From the NCBI RefSeq assembly GCF_003590645.1, contig NZ_CP031834.1, forward strand, positions 3,348,501 through 3,412,500: a DNA stretch of 64,000 bases. Direction: 5' to 3'. Both the position numbers and the translations under genes were made by a program. Shown piece after piece: positions 1 through 7,699 of the stretch. The number at the start of each line of letters is the position of its first letter. Position 1 is the stretch's first letter. Origin of the DNA: Mesorhizobium sp. DCY119. GTDB lineage: Bacteria > Pseudomonadota > Alphaproteobacteria > Rhizobiales > Rhizobiaceae. The notes under the pieces were generated by a model. That model saw only the letters and a list, made by a program, of their open reading frames with translations. It did no database searches and was not told where the DNA came from.

Positions 1-665
1 ACAAGGACAAGCCCGACGAACTGCCGGTCGGCATCCGCGTCGTCGATGCTTCGGGCGCGCAAGTGGGTGACGTGCATTCCTGCCCCGACCTGCATGGCGA
101 AGCCGCCTCCGGCAATATCCTTGCCATCGCCTGCGCCAAAGGCCTGCTGATCGCAACCAGCGGCGACAAGGAGCCCTCCATCGAGTTCCTGCCCTATTCG
201 GGAACGCTGCCAGAGGGAAAATCAACGACGCTGGTCGGCGGCCGGGGCCTGCAATATTTCCTCGGCAATTATGGACCAAGCGCCGTGGTGCTGATCGACC
301 CGACCAGCAAGGAAGCTTTCCGGCGGATCGAACTTCCGACGCGGCGCGTGCATTTCGCCGTCGATCCTGTGCGGCCGAAAGTCGCCTATGTCTTCACCGA
401 GGACGGCATGCTCCACCAACTCGATGTGCTTTCGGGCGCGATCACCAACACGTTGCCGCTGACCGAGCCTTACAGCATGAACGGCCACTGGAGCGATCCG
501 CGCCCGCGCATCGCGGTTGCCGGCGATGCCATCTTCGTCACCGACCCGCTGAAGAGCACGCTCCACGTCATCGACGCGAAAAACTTCGCGAAGACAAAGG
601 ATATCGCCGTCGAAGGCAGGCCCTTCAACATCGTCGCCGTCGGCGGTTCCGGCGAAACGCACTGA
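1..665 (+). CDS. aztD: Zinc metallochaperone AztD-like protein, C-terminal part (5' truncated by window edge)
   Basis: The reading frame is open from base 3 to the stop at 663-665, so the gene begins before the window; a GTG at 63 is internal because in-frame codons upstream continue the protein (KDKPDELPVGIRVVDASG). The visible ~221 residues look like the later blades of a beta-propeller, with hydrophobic beta-strand repeats and a CPDLHGEA segment typical of AztD. AztD is a periplasmic zinc chaperone that passes zinc to the AztC binding protein of the AztABC ABC importer. The rest of an azt operon would be expected just upstream, outside the window. The family call rests on the CxxxHGE segment and the propeller-like pattern; another secreted beta-propeller protein is the main alternative. 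Confidence 0.7.
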   Translation, partial: KDKPDELPVGIRVVDASGAQVGDVHSCPDLHGEAASGNILAIACAKGLLIATSGDKEPSIEFLPYSGTLPEGKSTTLVGGRGLQYFLGNYGPSAVVLIDPTSKEAFRRIELPTRRVHFAVDPVRPKVAYVFTEDGMLHQLDVLSGAITNTLPLTEPYSMNGHWSDPRPRIAVAGDAIFVTDPLKSTLHVIDAKNFAKTKDIAVEGRPFNIVAVGGSGETH

Positions 666-671
666 TCGTCT

Positions 672-705
672 CCCCTGCCCGACCCCTTTCCGAGCTGGGC
701 AGGGG
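672..705 (+). terminator. Putative hairpin terminator after aztD
   Basis: A perfect 9-bp inverted repeat (CCCCTGCCC at 672-680, GGGCAGGGG at 697-705) with a 16-nt loop starts 7 bases after the aztD stop. No T-run follows, so termination efficiency is uncertain. Confidence 0.45.
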
Positions 706-767
706 CGGCATGAGCGCTCGCTGAAAACTTCCACCGGCTGAATTACGCCTTCGCCCTCCCAAGGCGA

Positions 768-807
768 TTGACCGGGCCTCCCGTCTTCAACATACTCGGT
801 AGTATGT
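768..807 (+). promoter_or_regulatory. Promoter with palindromic operator for the beta-oxidation operon
   Basis: A sigma70-like promoter is visible: TTGACC at 768-773, a 17-bp spacer, and CATACT at 791-796. A perfect inverted repeat ACATACT-CGGT-AGTATGT at 790-807 covers the -10 and the expected start site, which is where a repressor would block transcription. The symmetry suits a TetR-type regulator, a class that often controls fatty-acid degradation genes, but no regulator gene lies next to it. The remaining sequence between 706 and the ATG at 911 shows no gene. Confidence 0.6.
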
Positions 808-910
808 CGTTGACGGGAGGTCACGCATCTTGTGCGCTCGCAAAAACTCCCGCAAAACGCGATCGGTTTGAGGATGAGGCGCTTGCTGCGCCGCCAGGGA
901 GTTTCTTTGC

Positions 911-2983
911 ATGACGAATGCCGTGACCATCGCCCGCGACGGCGAGATTGCCATCGTGACCATCGACAATCCGCCGGTGAATGCGCTGAGTTTTCACGTT
1001 CGCGAGCCTCTGTTCGCAGCGTTCAACGCGCTGCGGGAGGATAGTTCGGTCGCAGCGATCGTTCTTGCCTGCGCGGGGCGCACCTTCATTGCTGGTGCCG
1101 ACATTACGGAATTCGGCAAGCCGATGCAGAAGCCGGAACTACGCGACCTGATCGCCAACCTTGAAACCATCGAAAAGCCGACAGTTGCCGCCATTCATGG
1201 CACGGCGCTCGGCGGCGGGCTGGAACTGGCGCTCGGCTGCCATTTCCGCGTCGCCGATGCCGGCGCGAAGCTTGGCCTGCCTGAAGTGAAGCTCGGCATT
1301 ATTCCAGGCGGTGGCGGCACGGTTCGACTGCCGCGTCTCGTCGGCGCGTCAAAGGCGCTTTCCATGATCGTTTCCGGCACGCCGATCGGCGCGAAGGACG
1401 CGCTGGCAAGCGGCCTCATCGACGCTGTCATCGAGGGCGATCTGGTTGCCAACGCCGTCGCCTTCGCGCGGCAGAAAGTGGCCGAAGGCGGCATGCTGCT
1501 GGCCGTGCGCGACCGCAACGACAAGATCGAAAACGCCGATCTCGCTGCCTTCGACAGCCAGGCTGCCGAACTTGCCAAGAAAGCACGCGGGCTGGAAGCC
1601 CCGATCGCTTGCGCCCAGTCCGTCCGCAACGCCGTCACCCTGCCCTTCGACGAGGCCTATGCCCGGGAGCGAGAGTTCATCACGAAACTCATTTCCAGCG
1701 ACCAGTCGCGCGCCCAGCGGCATCTGTTTTTTGCCGAGCGCGAGGCGGCCAAGGTTCCGGGCGTCGGCAAGGACGTGAAGCCGCGCGACGTCAAGCGCGT
1801 CGGCGTCATCGGGGCCGGCACGATGGGCGGCGGCATCGCCATGGCCTTCGTCAATGGCGGCATTCCCGTCACGCTGCTCGAAATGAGCCAGGAAGCGCTT
1901 CAGCGCGGCCTCGGCATGATCGACAAGAATTATTCCATCTCGGTATCGCGCGGTTCGCTGACGGAAGAAGCCAAGGCCAAGCGCCTTGCCGCCTTTTCCA
2001 CCACCACGGACTACGCCGACCTTGGCGATTGCGACCTGATCATCGAGGCGGTGTTCGAGGAAATGTCGGTCAAGAAGGAAGTGTTCGGCAAGATCGATGC
2101 GGTGGCAAAGCCCGGCGCGATCCTGGCCACCAACACCTCCTATCTCGACGTCAACGAGATCGCGGCCTCGACAAGCCGGCCGCAGGATTTCCTTGGCCTG
2201 CATTTCTTCTCGCCGGCCAATGTCATGAAGCTGCTCGAAATCGTGCGCGGCGCAAAAACGGCTCCGGACGTTCTGGCGACCGCTCTTGCCGTGGGCCGCA
2301 AGATAGCCAAGGTGCCGGTGGTCGTCGGCGTCTGCCACGGCTTCGTCGGCAACCGCATGCTTGCCGCGCGCGGTCAGGATATGGAAAATCTGCTGCTCGA
2401 AGGCGCTTCTGCGGAACAGATCGACAAGGTGTTTGCCGATTTCGGCTGGCCGATGGGGCCGTTCCAGATGTGGGATCTTGCCGGCCTCGATATCGGCTGG
2501 CGCAACCGCAAGGCGACCGGCAAGACCGCGATCATCGCAGACGCGCTTTGCGAACAGGGACGCTTCGGCCAGAAAACGGGCAAAGGCGTCTATCTCTACG
2601 AAAGCGGCTCGCGCACGCCGATACCCGATCCTGAAGTCCAGGCGCTCATCGAGAGCAAGGCCAAGGAACGTGGCATCGAGCGGCGGACGATTTCGGCCGA
2701 GGAGATCAACGAGCGCACGCTCTATCCGATGATCAATGAGGGCGCGAAAATCCTCGAGGAAGGCATCGCCGCACGCGCATCCGACATCGATATCGTCTGG
2801 GTCAACGGCTACGGCTTCCCGATCGGCAAGGGCGGCCCGATGTTCTGGGCCGGGCTGGAAGGCATCTCGAAAATCGTCGATCGTCTCGAATATTGGTATG
2901 CCCGCAATGGTGACGATGCGTTCAAGCCTTCGCCGTTGCTGAAAAAGGCGGCCGAGACCGGCAAATTTTCCGACGACGCTTGA
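911..2983 (+). CDS. Bifunctional enoyl-CoA hydratase / 3-hydroxyacyl-CoA dehydrogenase
   Basis: This 690-residue beta-oxidation enzyme carries two successive activities: hydration of trans-2-enoyl-CoA and NAD-dependent oxidation of the L-3-hydroxyacyl-CoA. The N-terminal crotonase domain (about residues 1-185) contains the oxyanion-hole segment [13 protein letters not shown] and a second loop near [14 protein letters not shown]. The dehydrogenase domain starts near residue 297 with the Rossmann motif [14 protein letters not shown], followed by two 3HCDH C-terminal repeats to the end. The ATG at 911 follows a CAGGGA site. The thiolase that completes the cycle starts 31 bases downstream, so the two form an operon. 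The size and domain order fit FadJ/peroxisomal-type multifunctional proteins; substrate chain length cannot be read from sequence. Confidence 0.93.
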   Translation: MTNAVTIARDGEIAIVTIDNPPVNALSFHVREPLFAAFNALREDSSVAAIVLACAGRTFIAGADITEFGKPMQKPELRDLIANLETIEKPTVAAIHGTALGGGLELALGCHFRVADAGAKLGLPEVKLGIIPGGGGTVRLPRLVGASKALSMIVSGTPIGAKDALASGLIDAVIEGDLVANAVAFARQKVAEGGMLLAVRDRNDKIENADLAAFDSQAAELAKKARGLEAPIACAQSVRNAVTLPFDEAYAREREFITKLISSDQSRAQRHLFFAEREAAKVPGVGKDVKPRDVKRVGVIGAGTMGGGIAMAFVNGGIPVTLLEMSQEALQRGLGMIDKNYSISVSRGSLTEEAKAKRLAAFSTTTDYADLGDCDLIIEAVFEEMSVKKEVFGKIDAVAKPGAILATNTSYLDVNEIAASTSRPQDFLGLHFFSPANVMKLLEIVRGAKTAPDVLATALAVGRKIAKVPVVVGVCHGFVGNRMLAARGQDMENLLLEGASAEQIDKVFADFGWPMGPFQMWDLAGLDIGWRNRKATGKTAIIADALCEQGRFGQKTGKGVYLYESGSRTPIPDPEVQALIESKAKERGIERRTISAEEINERTLYPMINEGAKILEEGIAARASDIDIVWVNGYGFPIGKGGPMFWAGLEGISKIVDRLEYWYARNGDDAFKPSPLLKKAAETGKFSDDA

Positions 2984-3014
2984 TCGGCGCGACCCAGAAC
3001 TCAAGGAGAAAGAA

Positions 3015-4199
3015 ATGGCAGACGCCGTCATCGTATCCACCGCGCGCACGCCGATCGGCAAGGCCTATCGTGGCGCGCTCAACGACACGCCGGGCGCCAC
3101 GCTTGGCGCCCATGCAATCGCCGCCGCCCTCGCCCGTGCCGGGATCGAAGGTGGCGAGATAGAGGATGTCGTGATGGGCTGCGCCTTGCAGCAGGGCACG
3201 ACCGGGCTGAACATCGCCCGCCGCGCCCTGGTTACCGCCGGCCTGCCGGTCAGCGTTGCCGGCACTACCATCGACCGGCAGTGCGCTTCCGGACTGCAGG
3301 CGATGGCCGTTCTCGCCAATGCCATCCGCAACGATGGCGTCACGGCGGGCATCGCCGGCGGACTGGAATCTATCAGCCTCGTCCAGAACGAAAAGATGAA
3401 CAATTTCCGCCTGATCGACGAGAAACTGATGGCGATCAAGCAGGACATCTACATGCAGATGATCGACACGGCCGAGATCGTCGCCAAGCGCTACGGCATT
3501 TCGCGCGAGGCGCAGGATGAATATGCGCTGGAAAGCCAGCGTCGCGTGGCCGCCGCCCGTGAAGCCGGGCGTTTCGACAAGGAGATCGCGCCGATCAGGA
3601 CGACGATGGCCGTGGTCGACAAGGAGACCAAGGAAGTCTCGCACCGCGAGGTCGAGCTTGCCCATGACGAAGGTCCGCGCGCCGACACGACAGCAGAAGG
3701 GCTGGCCGGTCTGAAGCCCGTGCGCGGCGAAGGCCACGTCATCACCGCCGGCAATGCCAGCCAGCTTTCCGACGGTGCTTCGGCCTGCGTGATGATGAGC
3801 GACAAGGAAGCGGAACGGCGCGGCCTGACGCCGCTCGGCACATTGCGCGGCTTCGTTGCCGCCGGCTGCGAGCCGGACGAAATGGGCATCGGCCCGGTTT
3901 TCGCGGTGCCGCGCCTGCTCCAGCGCCACGGCCTGAAAATCGATGACATCGGGCTCTGGGAACTCAACGAGGCTTTTGCCGTGCAGGTCATCTACTGCCG
4001 CGACAAGCTCGGCATCGACCCCGAGAAGCTGAACGTGGATGGCGGCGCCATCGCGGTCGGCCACCCCTACGGCATGAGCGGTGCGCGGCTTGCGGGCCAT
4101 GCGCTGATCGAGGGCAAGCGTCGCGGCGTGCGCTACGCCGTCGTCACCATGTGCGTCGGTGGCGGCATGGGGGCGGCCGGACTGCTCGAAATCAATTAG
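3015..4199 (+). CDS. Acetyl-CoA C-acyltransferase (thiolase)
   Basis: This 394-residue thiolase cleaves 3-ketoacyl-CoA with CoA in the last step of beta-oxidation. The nucleophilic cysteine is Cys90 in the segment [12 protein letters not shown]. The C-terminal active-site motifs are [18 protein letters not shown] (catalytic His) and [13 protein letters not shown] (second Cys). Family length is about 390-400 residues, so it is full length. The start has a strong AAGGAG site 8 bases upstream. It is cotranscribed with the preceding hydratase/dehydrogenase. Position favours a FadA role over a biosynthetic acetoacetyl-CoA thiolase (PhaA). Confidence 0.92.
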   Translation: MADAVIVSTARTPIGKAYRGALNDTPGATLGAHAIAAALARAGIEGGEIEDVVMGCALQQGTTGLNIARRALVTAGLPVSVAGTTIDRQCASGLQAMAVLANAIRNDGVTAGIAGGLESISLVQNEKMNNFRLIDEKLMAIKQDIYMQMIDTAEIVAKRYGISREAQDEYALESQRRVAAAREAGRFDKEIAPIRTTMAVVDKETKEVSHREVELAHDEGPRADTTAEGLAGLKPVRGEGHVITAGNASQLSDGASACVMMSDKEAERRGLTPLGTLRGFVAAGCEPDEMGIGPVFAVPRLLQRHGLKIDDIGLWELNEAFAVQVIYCRDKLGIDPEKLNVDGGAIAVGHPYGMSGARLAGHALIEGKRRGVRYAVVTMCVGGGMGAAGLLEIN

Positions 4200-4373
4200 C
4201 AAACTGATTCCGGTTTCGTCGCCAACCAGCTGTCTTCGAAGGATTTTCTTCAATTAACCCGGCGGATGAAACCGTGGAGCGGTTGCAACCGAAAAAATGC
4301 AATCGCAGGAGTGTCGCGAAAAGGCAGCGCAGCCTATATGCTGCATGCAAACAAGCGTTGACGAGGGACGACC

Positions 4374-4715
4374 ATGGAATACCGCCAGATCTCCGACGAC
4401 TACTCGGTGTCGGGGCAGATCAGTACCGACGAAATCGCCACCATCAAGGCCGCCGGCTTCAAGAGCATCATCTGCAACCGCCCGGACGATGAACAGCCAG
4501 GCCAGCCTTCCGCATCCGAAATCGGCAAGGCCGCAGAGGCTGCGGGCCTGCCCTTTCGTCATATCCCGATCGTCAGCGGCCAGCCGGTGACGCCTGCCGA
4601 TGCCGAAGCCATGGCCAAGGCATTGGACGAACTGCAAGGCCCGGTCTTCGCCTATTGCCGCTCGGGCGCACGCTCGACCAATCTGTTCATGGCCGCCCAG
4701 CCGTTCAGAGGCTGA
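4374..4715 (+). CDS. TIGR01244/DUF442 family phosphatase-like protein
   Basis: This 113-residue protein matches the DUF442 (beta-lactamase-hydrolase-like, Blh) family, which adopts a dual-specificity-phosphatase fold. The active-site loop CRSGARS near residue 94 is a CX5R P-loop, the signature of cysteine phosphatases and of rhodanese-like sulfurtransferases. In related genomes the domain is often fused to a metallo-beta-lactamase involved in sulfide oxidation; here it stands alone. The ATG follows a GAGGGACG Shine-Dalgarno. The 174 bases between the thiolase stop and this gene show no other gene. Whether it acts on phosphate or sulfur compounds is not resolved. Confidence 0.82.
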   Translation: MEYRQISDDYSVSGQISTDEIATIKAAGFKSIICNRPDDEQPGQPSASEIGKAAEAAGLPFRHIPIVSGQPVTPADAEAMAKALDELQGPVFAYCRSGARSTNLFMAAQPFRG

Positions 4716-4733
4716 GGCTCGCGCGCCCTGCCC

Positions 4734-5201
4734 TCAAAGCGGCAGGGCCGAAGTCTCTTTCAAAGTCTGCAAGACGATAGCCGTCTTCACATGCTGCACG
4801 GATTCGTGCGGCAGAAGCACGCCGTTGACGAAATCGGCCAGCGATTTCAGGTCCGGCGTCACCACCTTCAGGATGTAATCCATCTCGCCGGTCAGCGCAT
4901 GCGCCTCCTGCACCTCGGGAAGCCTTGAAAGCAGGTCAGAGAAACGCTGCGCGTTGTCGCGATTGTGCGTGGCCAGTGTCACCGAGATGACGTTGACCAG
5001 CGAAAAACCGAGCTTGTCGCGGTCAAGCACGGCGCGGTAACCTTGGATGAACCCATCATCCTCCAGCCGCTGACGCCGCCGCGAACATTGCGACGGCGAC
5101 AGGTTCACGCGCTCCGAAAGGTCGTTGTTGGTGAGCCTGCCATCGACCTGCAGCAATGACAGTATCTTGCGATCAAACTGATCAAGGCGCGTACTATCCA
5201 T
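4734..5201 (-). CDS. Lrp/AsnC family transcriptional regulator, likely regulator of hppD
   Basis: This 155-residue protein has the Lrp/AsnC layout: an N-terminal helix-turn-helix (LDQFDRKILSLLQVDGRL onward, about residues 5-60) and a C-terminal RAM/ligand-binding domain containing the HALTGEMDYILKV segment. A longer frame exists upstream, but the ATG at 5201 gives the usual family start and is preceded on the minus strand by GGAAAG. It diverges from hppD over a 136-base region. Lrp-type regulators beside hppD commonly respond to an aromatic amino acid or its metabolite; that role here is inferred from position. Confidence 0.9.
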   Translation of the reverse strand: MDSTRLDQFDRKILSLLQVDGRLTNNDLSERVNLSPSQCSRRRQRLEDDGFIQGYRAVLDRDKLGFSLVNVISVTLATHNRDNAQRFSDLLSRLPEVQEAHALTGEMDYILKVVTPDLKSLADFVNGVLLPHESVQHVKTAIVLQTLKETSALPL

Positions 5202-5218
5202 AACTTTCCGATCATTCT

Positions 5219-5295
5219 TGCATGATATACGCACATTTTCATCATTTCGGGCACCCGAATGCAAGCACAATGCACGCCATCGGGATTATCATGCA
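5219..5295. promoter_or_regulatory. Divergent control region lrp-hppD with distant inverted repeat
   Basis: Two arms, TGCATGATA at 5219-5227 and TATCATGCA at 5287-5295, form a perfect 9-bp inverted repeat whose centres lie 68 bp apart between the divergent lrp-type gene and hppD. Lrp-family octamers wrap DNA and often bind spaced sites, so these are candidate operators. That function is inferred. Confidence 0.4.
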
Positions 5296-5337
5296 TGAAC
5301 ACTGAGATTCCGGCTCTTGAGCCGACAGGAGGCAATC

Positions 5338-6450
5338 ATGGGTCCCTTCCCGCACGACGCACCGCCCGCCACCATCAGCGAGGCCAATCCGGCCGGCACC
5401 GACGGTTTCGAATTCGTCGAATTCGCCCATCAGGAGCCTGAAAAGCTTTCCGAACTGTTCGAGCGCATGGGCTACAAGCCGGTCGCCCGCCACCGGACGA
5501 AAAACATCACCATCTGGCGTCAGGGCGACATCAATTACGTGCTCAATGCCGAGCCCGGATCCTACGGCATGAAGTTCGTGGAGAAACACGGCCCCTGCGC
5601 GCCTTCCATGGCCTGGCGGGTGGTGAATGCAAAGCATGCCTATGACCACGCGATCGCCAAAGGCGCTACGCCCTATGACGGCGACGACAAAACGCTGGAC
5701 GTGCCGGCGATCGTCGGCATCGGCGGCTCGCTGCTCTATTTCATCGAGAAGTACGGCGCAAAAGGCTCGGCCTATGACGCCGAATTCGAATGGCTCGGCG
5801 AGCGCGACCCTCGGCCGGAGGGCGTCGGCTTCTATTATCTCGACCACCTCACCCACAATGTCTATCGCGGCCAGATGGACAAATGGTGGGCCTTCTACCG
5901 CGAACTGTTCGGCTTCAAACAGATCCATTTCTTCGACATTGCCGGCAAGATGACCGGGCTGATCAGCCGCGCCATCACGTCGCCCTGCGGCAAGATTCGT
6001 ATCCCGCTGAACGAATCCACCGACGACAAGAGCCAGATCGAAGAGTATCTGCGCAAATACAAGGGCGAAGGCATCCAGCACATCGCCGTCGGCACGGACG
6101 CAATCTACGAGGCCACCGACAGGCTGGCCGGCAACGGGCTGAAGTTCATGCCCGGTCCGCCCGAGACTTACTACGACATGTCGTTCGACCGCGTGAACGG
6201 CCATGACGAGCCGATCGAGCGGATGAAAACCCACGGCATCCTCATCGACGGCGAAGGCGTGATCGACGGCGGCATGACCAAGATCCTGCTGCAGATCTTC
6301 TCGAAAACCGTCATCGGCCCGATCTTCTTCGAATTCATCCAGCGCAAGGGCGATGAAGGGTTCGGCGAAGGCAATTTCCGCGCGCTGTTCGAATCGATCG
6401 AGGAAGACCAGATCCGCCGCGGCGTGATCAAGATGGATGCGGCGGAGTAG
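5338..6450 (+). CDS. hppD: 4-hydroxyphenylpyruvate dioxygenase
   Basis: HPPD converts 4-hydroxyphenylpyruvate to homogentisate using Fe(II) and O2, the entry step of the homogentisate pathway for tyrosine. The 370-residue protein has two VOC-type halves, and the C-terminal half carries the iron ligands: His170 in LDHLTHNV, His248 in GIQHIAVG and Glu332 in FFEFIQRKG. The segment RIPLNE is also family-typical. The start is the ATG at 5338, placed 5 bases after a perfect AGGAGG (5327-5332); an upstream in-frame TTG at 5317 lacks such a site. The downstream genes hmgA and fahA lie in the same neighbourhood on the opposite strand. Confidence 0.97.
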   Translation: MGPFPHDAPPATISEANPAGTDGFEFVEFAHQEPEKLSELFERMGYKPVARHRTKNITIWRQGDINYVLNAEPGSYGMKFVEKHGPCAPSMAWRVVNAKHAYDHAIAKGATPYDGDDKTLDVPAIVGIGGSLLYFIEKYGAKGSAYDAEFEWLGERDPRPEGVGFYYLDHLTHNVYRGQMDKWWAFYRELFGFKQIHFFDIAGKMTGLISRAITSPCGKIRIPLNESTDDKSQIEEYLRKYKGEGIQHIAVGTDAIYEATDRLAGNGLKFMPGPPETYYDMSFDRVNGHDEPIERMKTHGILIDGEGVIDGGMTKILLQIFSKTVIGPIFFEFIQRKGDEGFGEGNFRALFESIEEDQIRRGVIKMDAAE

Positions 6451-6458
6451 GATCGGCA

Positions 6459-6497
6459 TTGCGGGCCGGTCAATTATGACCTAAATTATGGTCATAA
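6459..6497 (+). promoter_or_regulatory. Promoter/operator of the Phd-VapC toxin-antitoxin operon
   Basis: TTGCGG (6459-6464), a 17-bp spacer and TAAATT (6482-6487) form a promoter. A perfect 8-bp inverted repeat, TTATGACC (6474-6481) and GGTCATAA (6490-6497), flanks the -10 box with an 8-bp spacer. This is the expected layout for autorepression by antitoxin or antitoxin-toxin complex. An in-frame ATG at 6488 lies inside the operator, which argues against its use as the start. Confidence 0.65.
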
Positions 6498-6508
6498 AGG
6501 ATCAGCCC

Positions 6509-6757
6509 ATGAATATTGAGCGCAAGTCTACAACCTTCAGCGCCGCCGAGGCGAAGGCAAAATTTTCAGAAATTCTGAAGCGCGCTGAAGCTGGCGAACG
6601 GTTTGTCGTGACCCGTCATGGAAAGCCGATTGTCGAAATCGCGGCAAGTGCAGATGCACTGCCAAAAAAGTCGCTACGCGGCGCCATGAAAGGCCAAATC
6701 TGGATCGCCGAGGACTTCGACGTGCTCGGTCCGGAATGGGATGAATACGTTTCGTGA
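6509..6757 (+). CDS. Type II antitoxin, Phd/YefM family
   Basis: This 82-residue protein has the Phd/YefM N-terminal fold (FSAAEAKAKFSEILKRAEAG, then FVVTRHGKPIVEI), which binds DNA as a dimer; the acidic, aromatic C-terminal tail is the usual toxin-wrapping region. The start chosen is the ATG at 6509, preceded by AAAGGA (6496-6501); the ATG at 6488 falls within the operator. Its stop overlaps the toxin's GTG start by four bases, so translation is coupled. The pair sits between hppD and the hmgA operon with no other mobile-element traces. Confidence 0.9.
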   Translation: MNIERKSTTFSAAEAKAKFSEILKRAEAGERFVVTRHGKPIVEIAASADALPKKSLRGAMKGQIWIAEDFDVLGPEWDEYVS

Positions 6758-7131
6758 GTGATCGAGGCTATCTTATCGACACGCACATCGTTCTCTGGGA
6801 TCTCGCGGACGACAAGCGCATCTCCAAGGCGCATGACGAAATATTGCTGGGCGGAGCACCAAAATACATCAGCGTCGCCTCACTTTGGGAGATCGCGATC
6901 AAATCGGCTACCGGCAAACTTTCCATGCCAGGCGATTTGCTGGAAACAATTCAGGCAAGCGACGTCATGCTGTTACCCATTCTTCCGCAGCATGTCCTGC
7001 ATACGGCCACTTTGCCGCGCCATCATGGTGATCCATTCGACCGCTTGTTGATAGCTCAGGCACAGCTTGAGGGTCTGACCCTGGTGACCGCCGACAGGCA
7101 TTTTGCCAGCTACGACGTCGCTATCGTCTGA
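6754..7131 (+). CDS. vapC: Type II toxin, VapC-family PIN-domain ribonuclease
   Basis: This 125-residue PIN-domain protein retains the acidic residues that bind Mg2+: Asp in YLIDTHIVLW near the N-terminus, Glu in SVASLWEIAIK, Asp in HGDPFDRLLIAQA and Asp in VTADRHF. PIN-domain toxins cleave RNA, in many VapC proteins specific tRNAs or rRNA. The GTG start overlaps the antitoxin stop (GTGA). Pairing a Phd-type antitoxin with a VapC-type toxin is common. The complete motif set suggests an active toxin; the RNA target is unknown. Confidence 0.92.
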   Translation: MSDRGYLIDTHIVLWDLADDKRISKAHDEILLGGAPKYISVASLWEIAIKSATGKLSMPGDLLETIQASDVMLLPILPQHVLHTATLPRHHGDPFDRLLIAQAQLEGLTLVTADRHFASYDVAIV

Positions 7132-7671
7132 TCAGTCGAGGCCCAGCCGTTCCACCTCTTCCCTCCGAAACCGCAGATCGTAATCGAGAAAGAACTCGTC
7201 GAGTTGCGGCGGCTTGACTGATGTGCCCGACAGCATCGCATGGACCTGGCCGCGATGGTGGATCTGGTGCAGGAAGAGATGCGCGAGCAGGTCGCCGATA
7301 CGCTCGGGGATTTGACCCGCCTCGTCCCGGTCGGTTATCACCCGCCGCTCAAGATCGCTCCTTGTAAGCGCGTCGCAATAGGCGACAAGCTGGCGATCGA
7401 AGTCTGCCTGCGCGGCTGCAAGCTTGCCGGCATCTTCGAAGTCCGTGAGGCGGCCGAAGATCGCCAACCCCTCGCCCACCTCTTCGAGCATGTCGAAATA
7501 GAACAGATCGACCGCGTAGATGTGGTTCAGCGTCTCCTTGATCGAGGGGAAGAAGCTGATGCGCGGCGCTTCGAACTCGCCCGGTTGAAGCGCGACCACC
7601 GCCCGATAAAGCCGGTCGTTGGACCAGAGGTTATTGCGCGCCATCTGGCGGTTATGGCTCAGAAGGTCCAT
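7132..7671 (-). CDS. DinB-family protein, last gene of the homogentisate operon
   Basis: This 179-residue protein belongs to the DinB/YfiT four-helix-bundle superfamily. A metal triad is visible: His in the helix KETLNHIYAVD and two His in LHQIHHRGQVHAML, a segment characteristic of DinB proteins. The start at 7671 has a strong GGAGGAAG site and lies 28 bases after fahA, so it appears cotranscribed with hmgA-MBL-fahA; a longer open frame would overlap fahA. The superfamily includes thiol-dependent enzymes such as mycothiol-dependent maleylpyruvate isomerase and bacillithiol transferases. No GST-type maleylacetoacetate isomerase is present in the window, so an isomerase role is a reasonable but untested inference. 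Confidence 0.88.
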   Translation of the reverse strand: MDLLSHNRQMARNNLWSNDRLYRAVVALQPGEFEAPRISFFPSIKETLNHIYAVDLFYFDMLEEVGEGLAIFGRLTDFEDAGKLAAAQADFDRQLVAYCDALTRSDLERRVITDRDEAGQIPERIGDLLAHLFLHQIHHRGQVHAMLSGTSVKPPQLDEFFLDYDLRFRREEVERLGLD

Positions 7672-7699
7672 CGCTTCCTCCCTGAACAGGCTTGTCCTC

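Noticed and set aside
1349..3061. 570-codon minus-strand frame opposite the hydratase/dehydrogenase gene
   Set aside because: Shadow of a long GC-rich gene; the encoded sequence is Arg/Asp/His-rich without motifs.
6488..6508. Upstream ATG for the Phd-type antitoxin
   Set aside because: It lies inside the operator and overlaps its right arm; the ATG at 6509 has a proper AAAGGA site.
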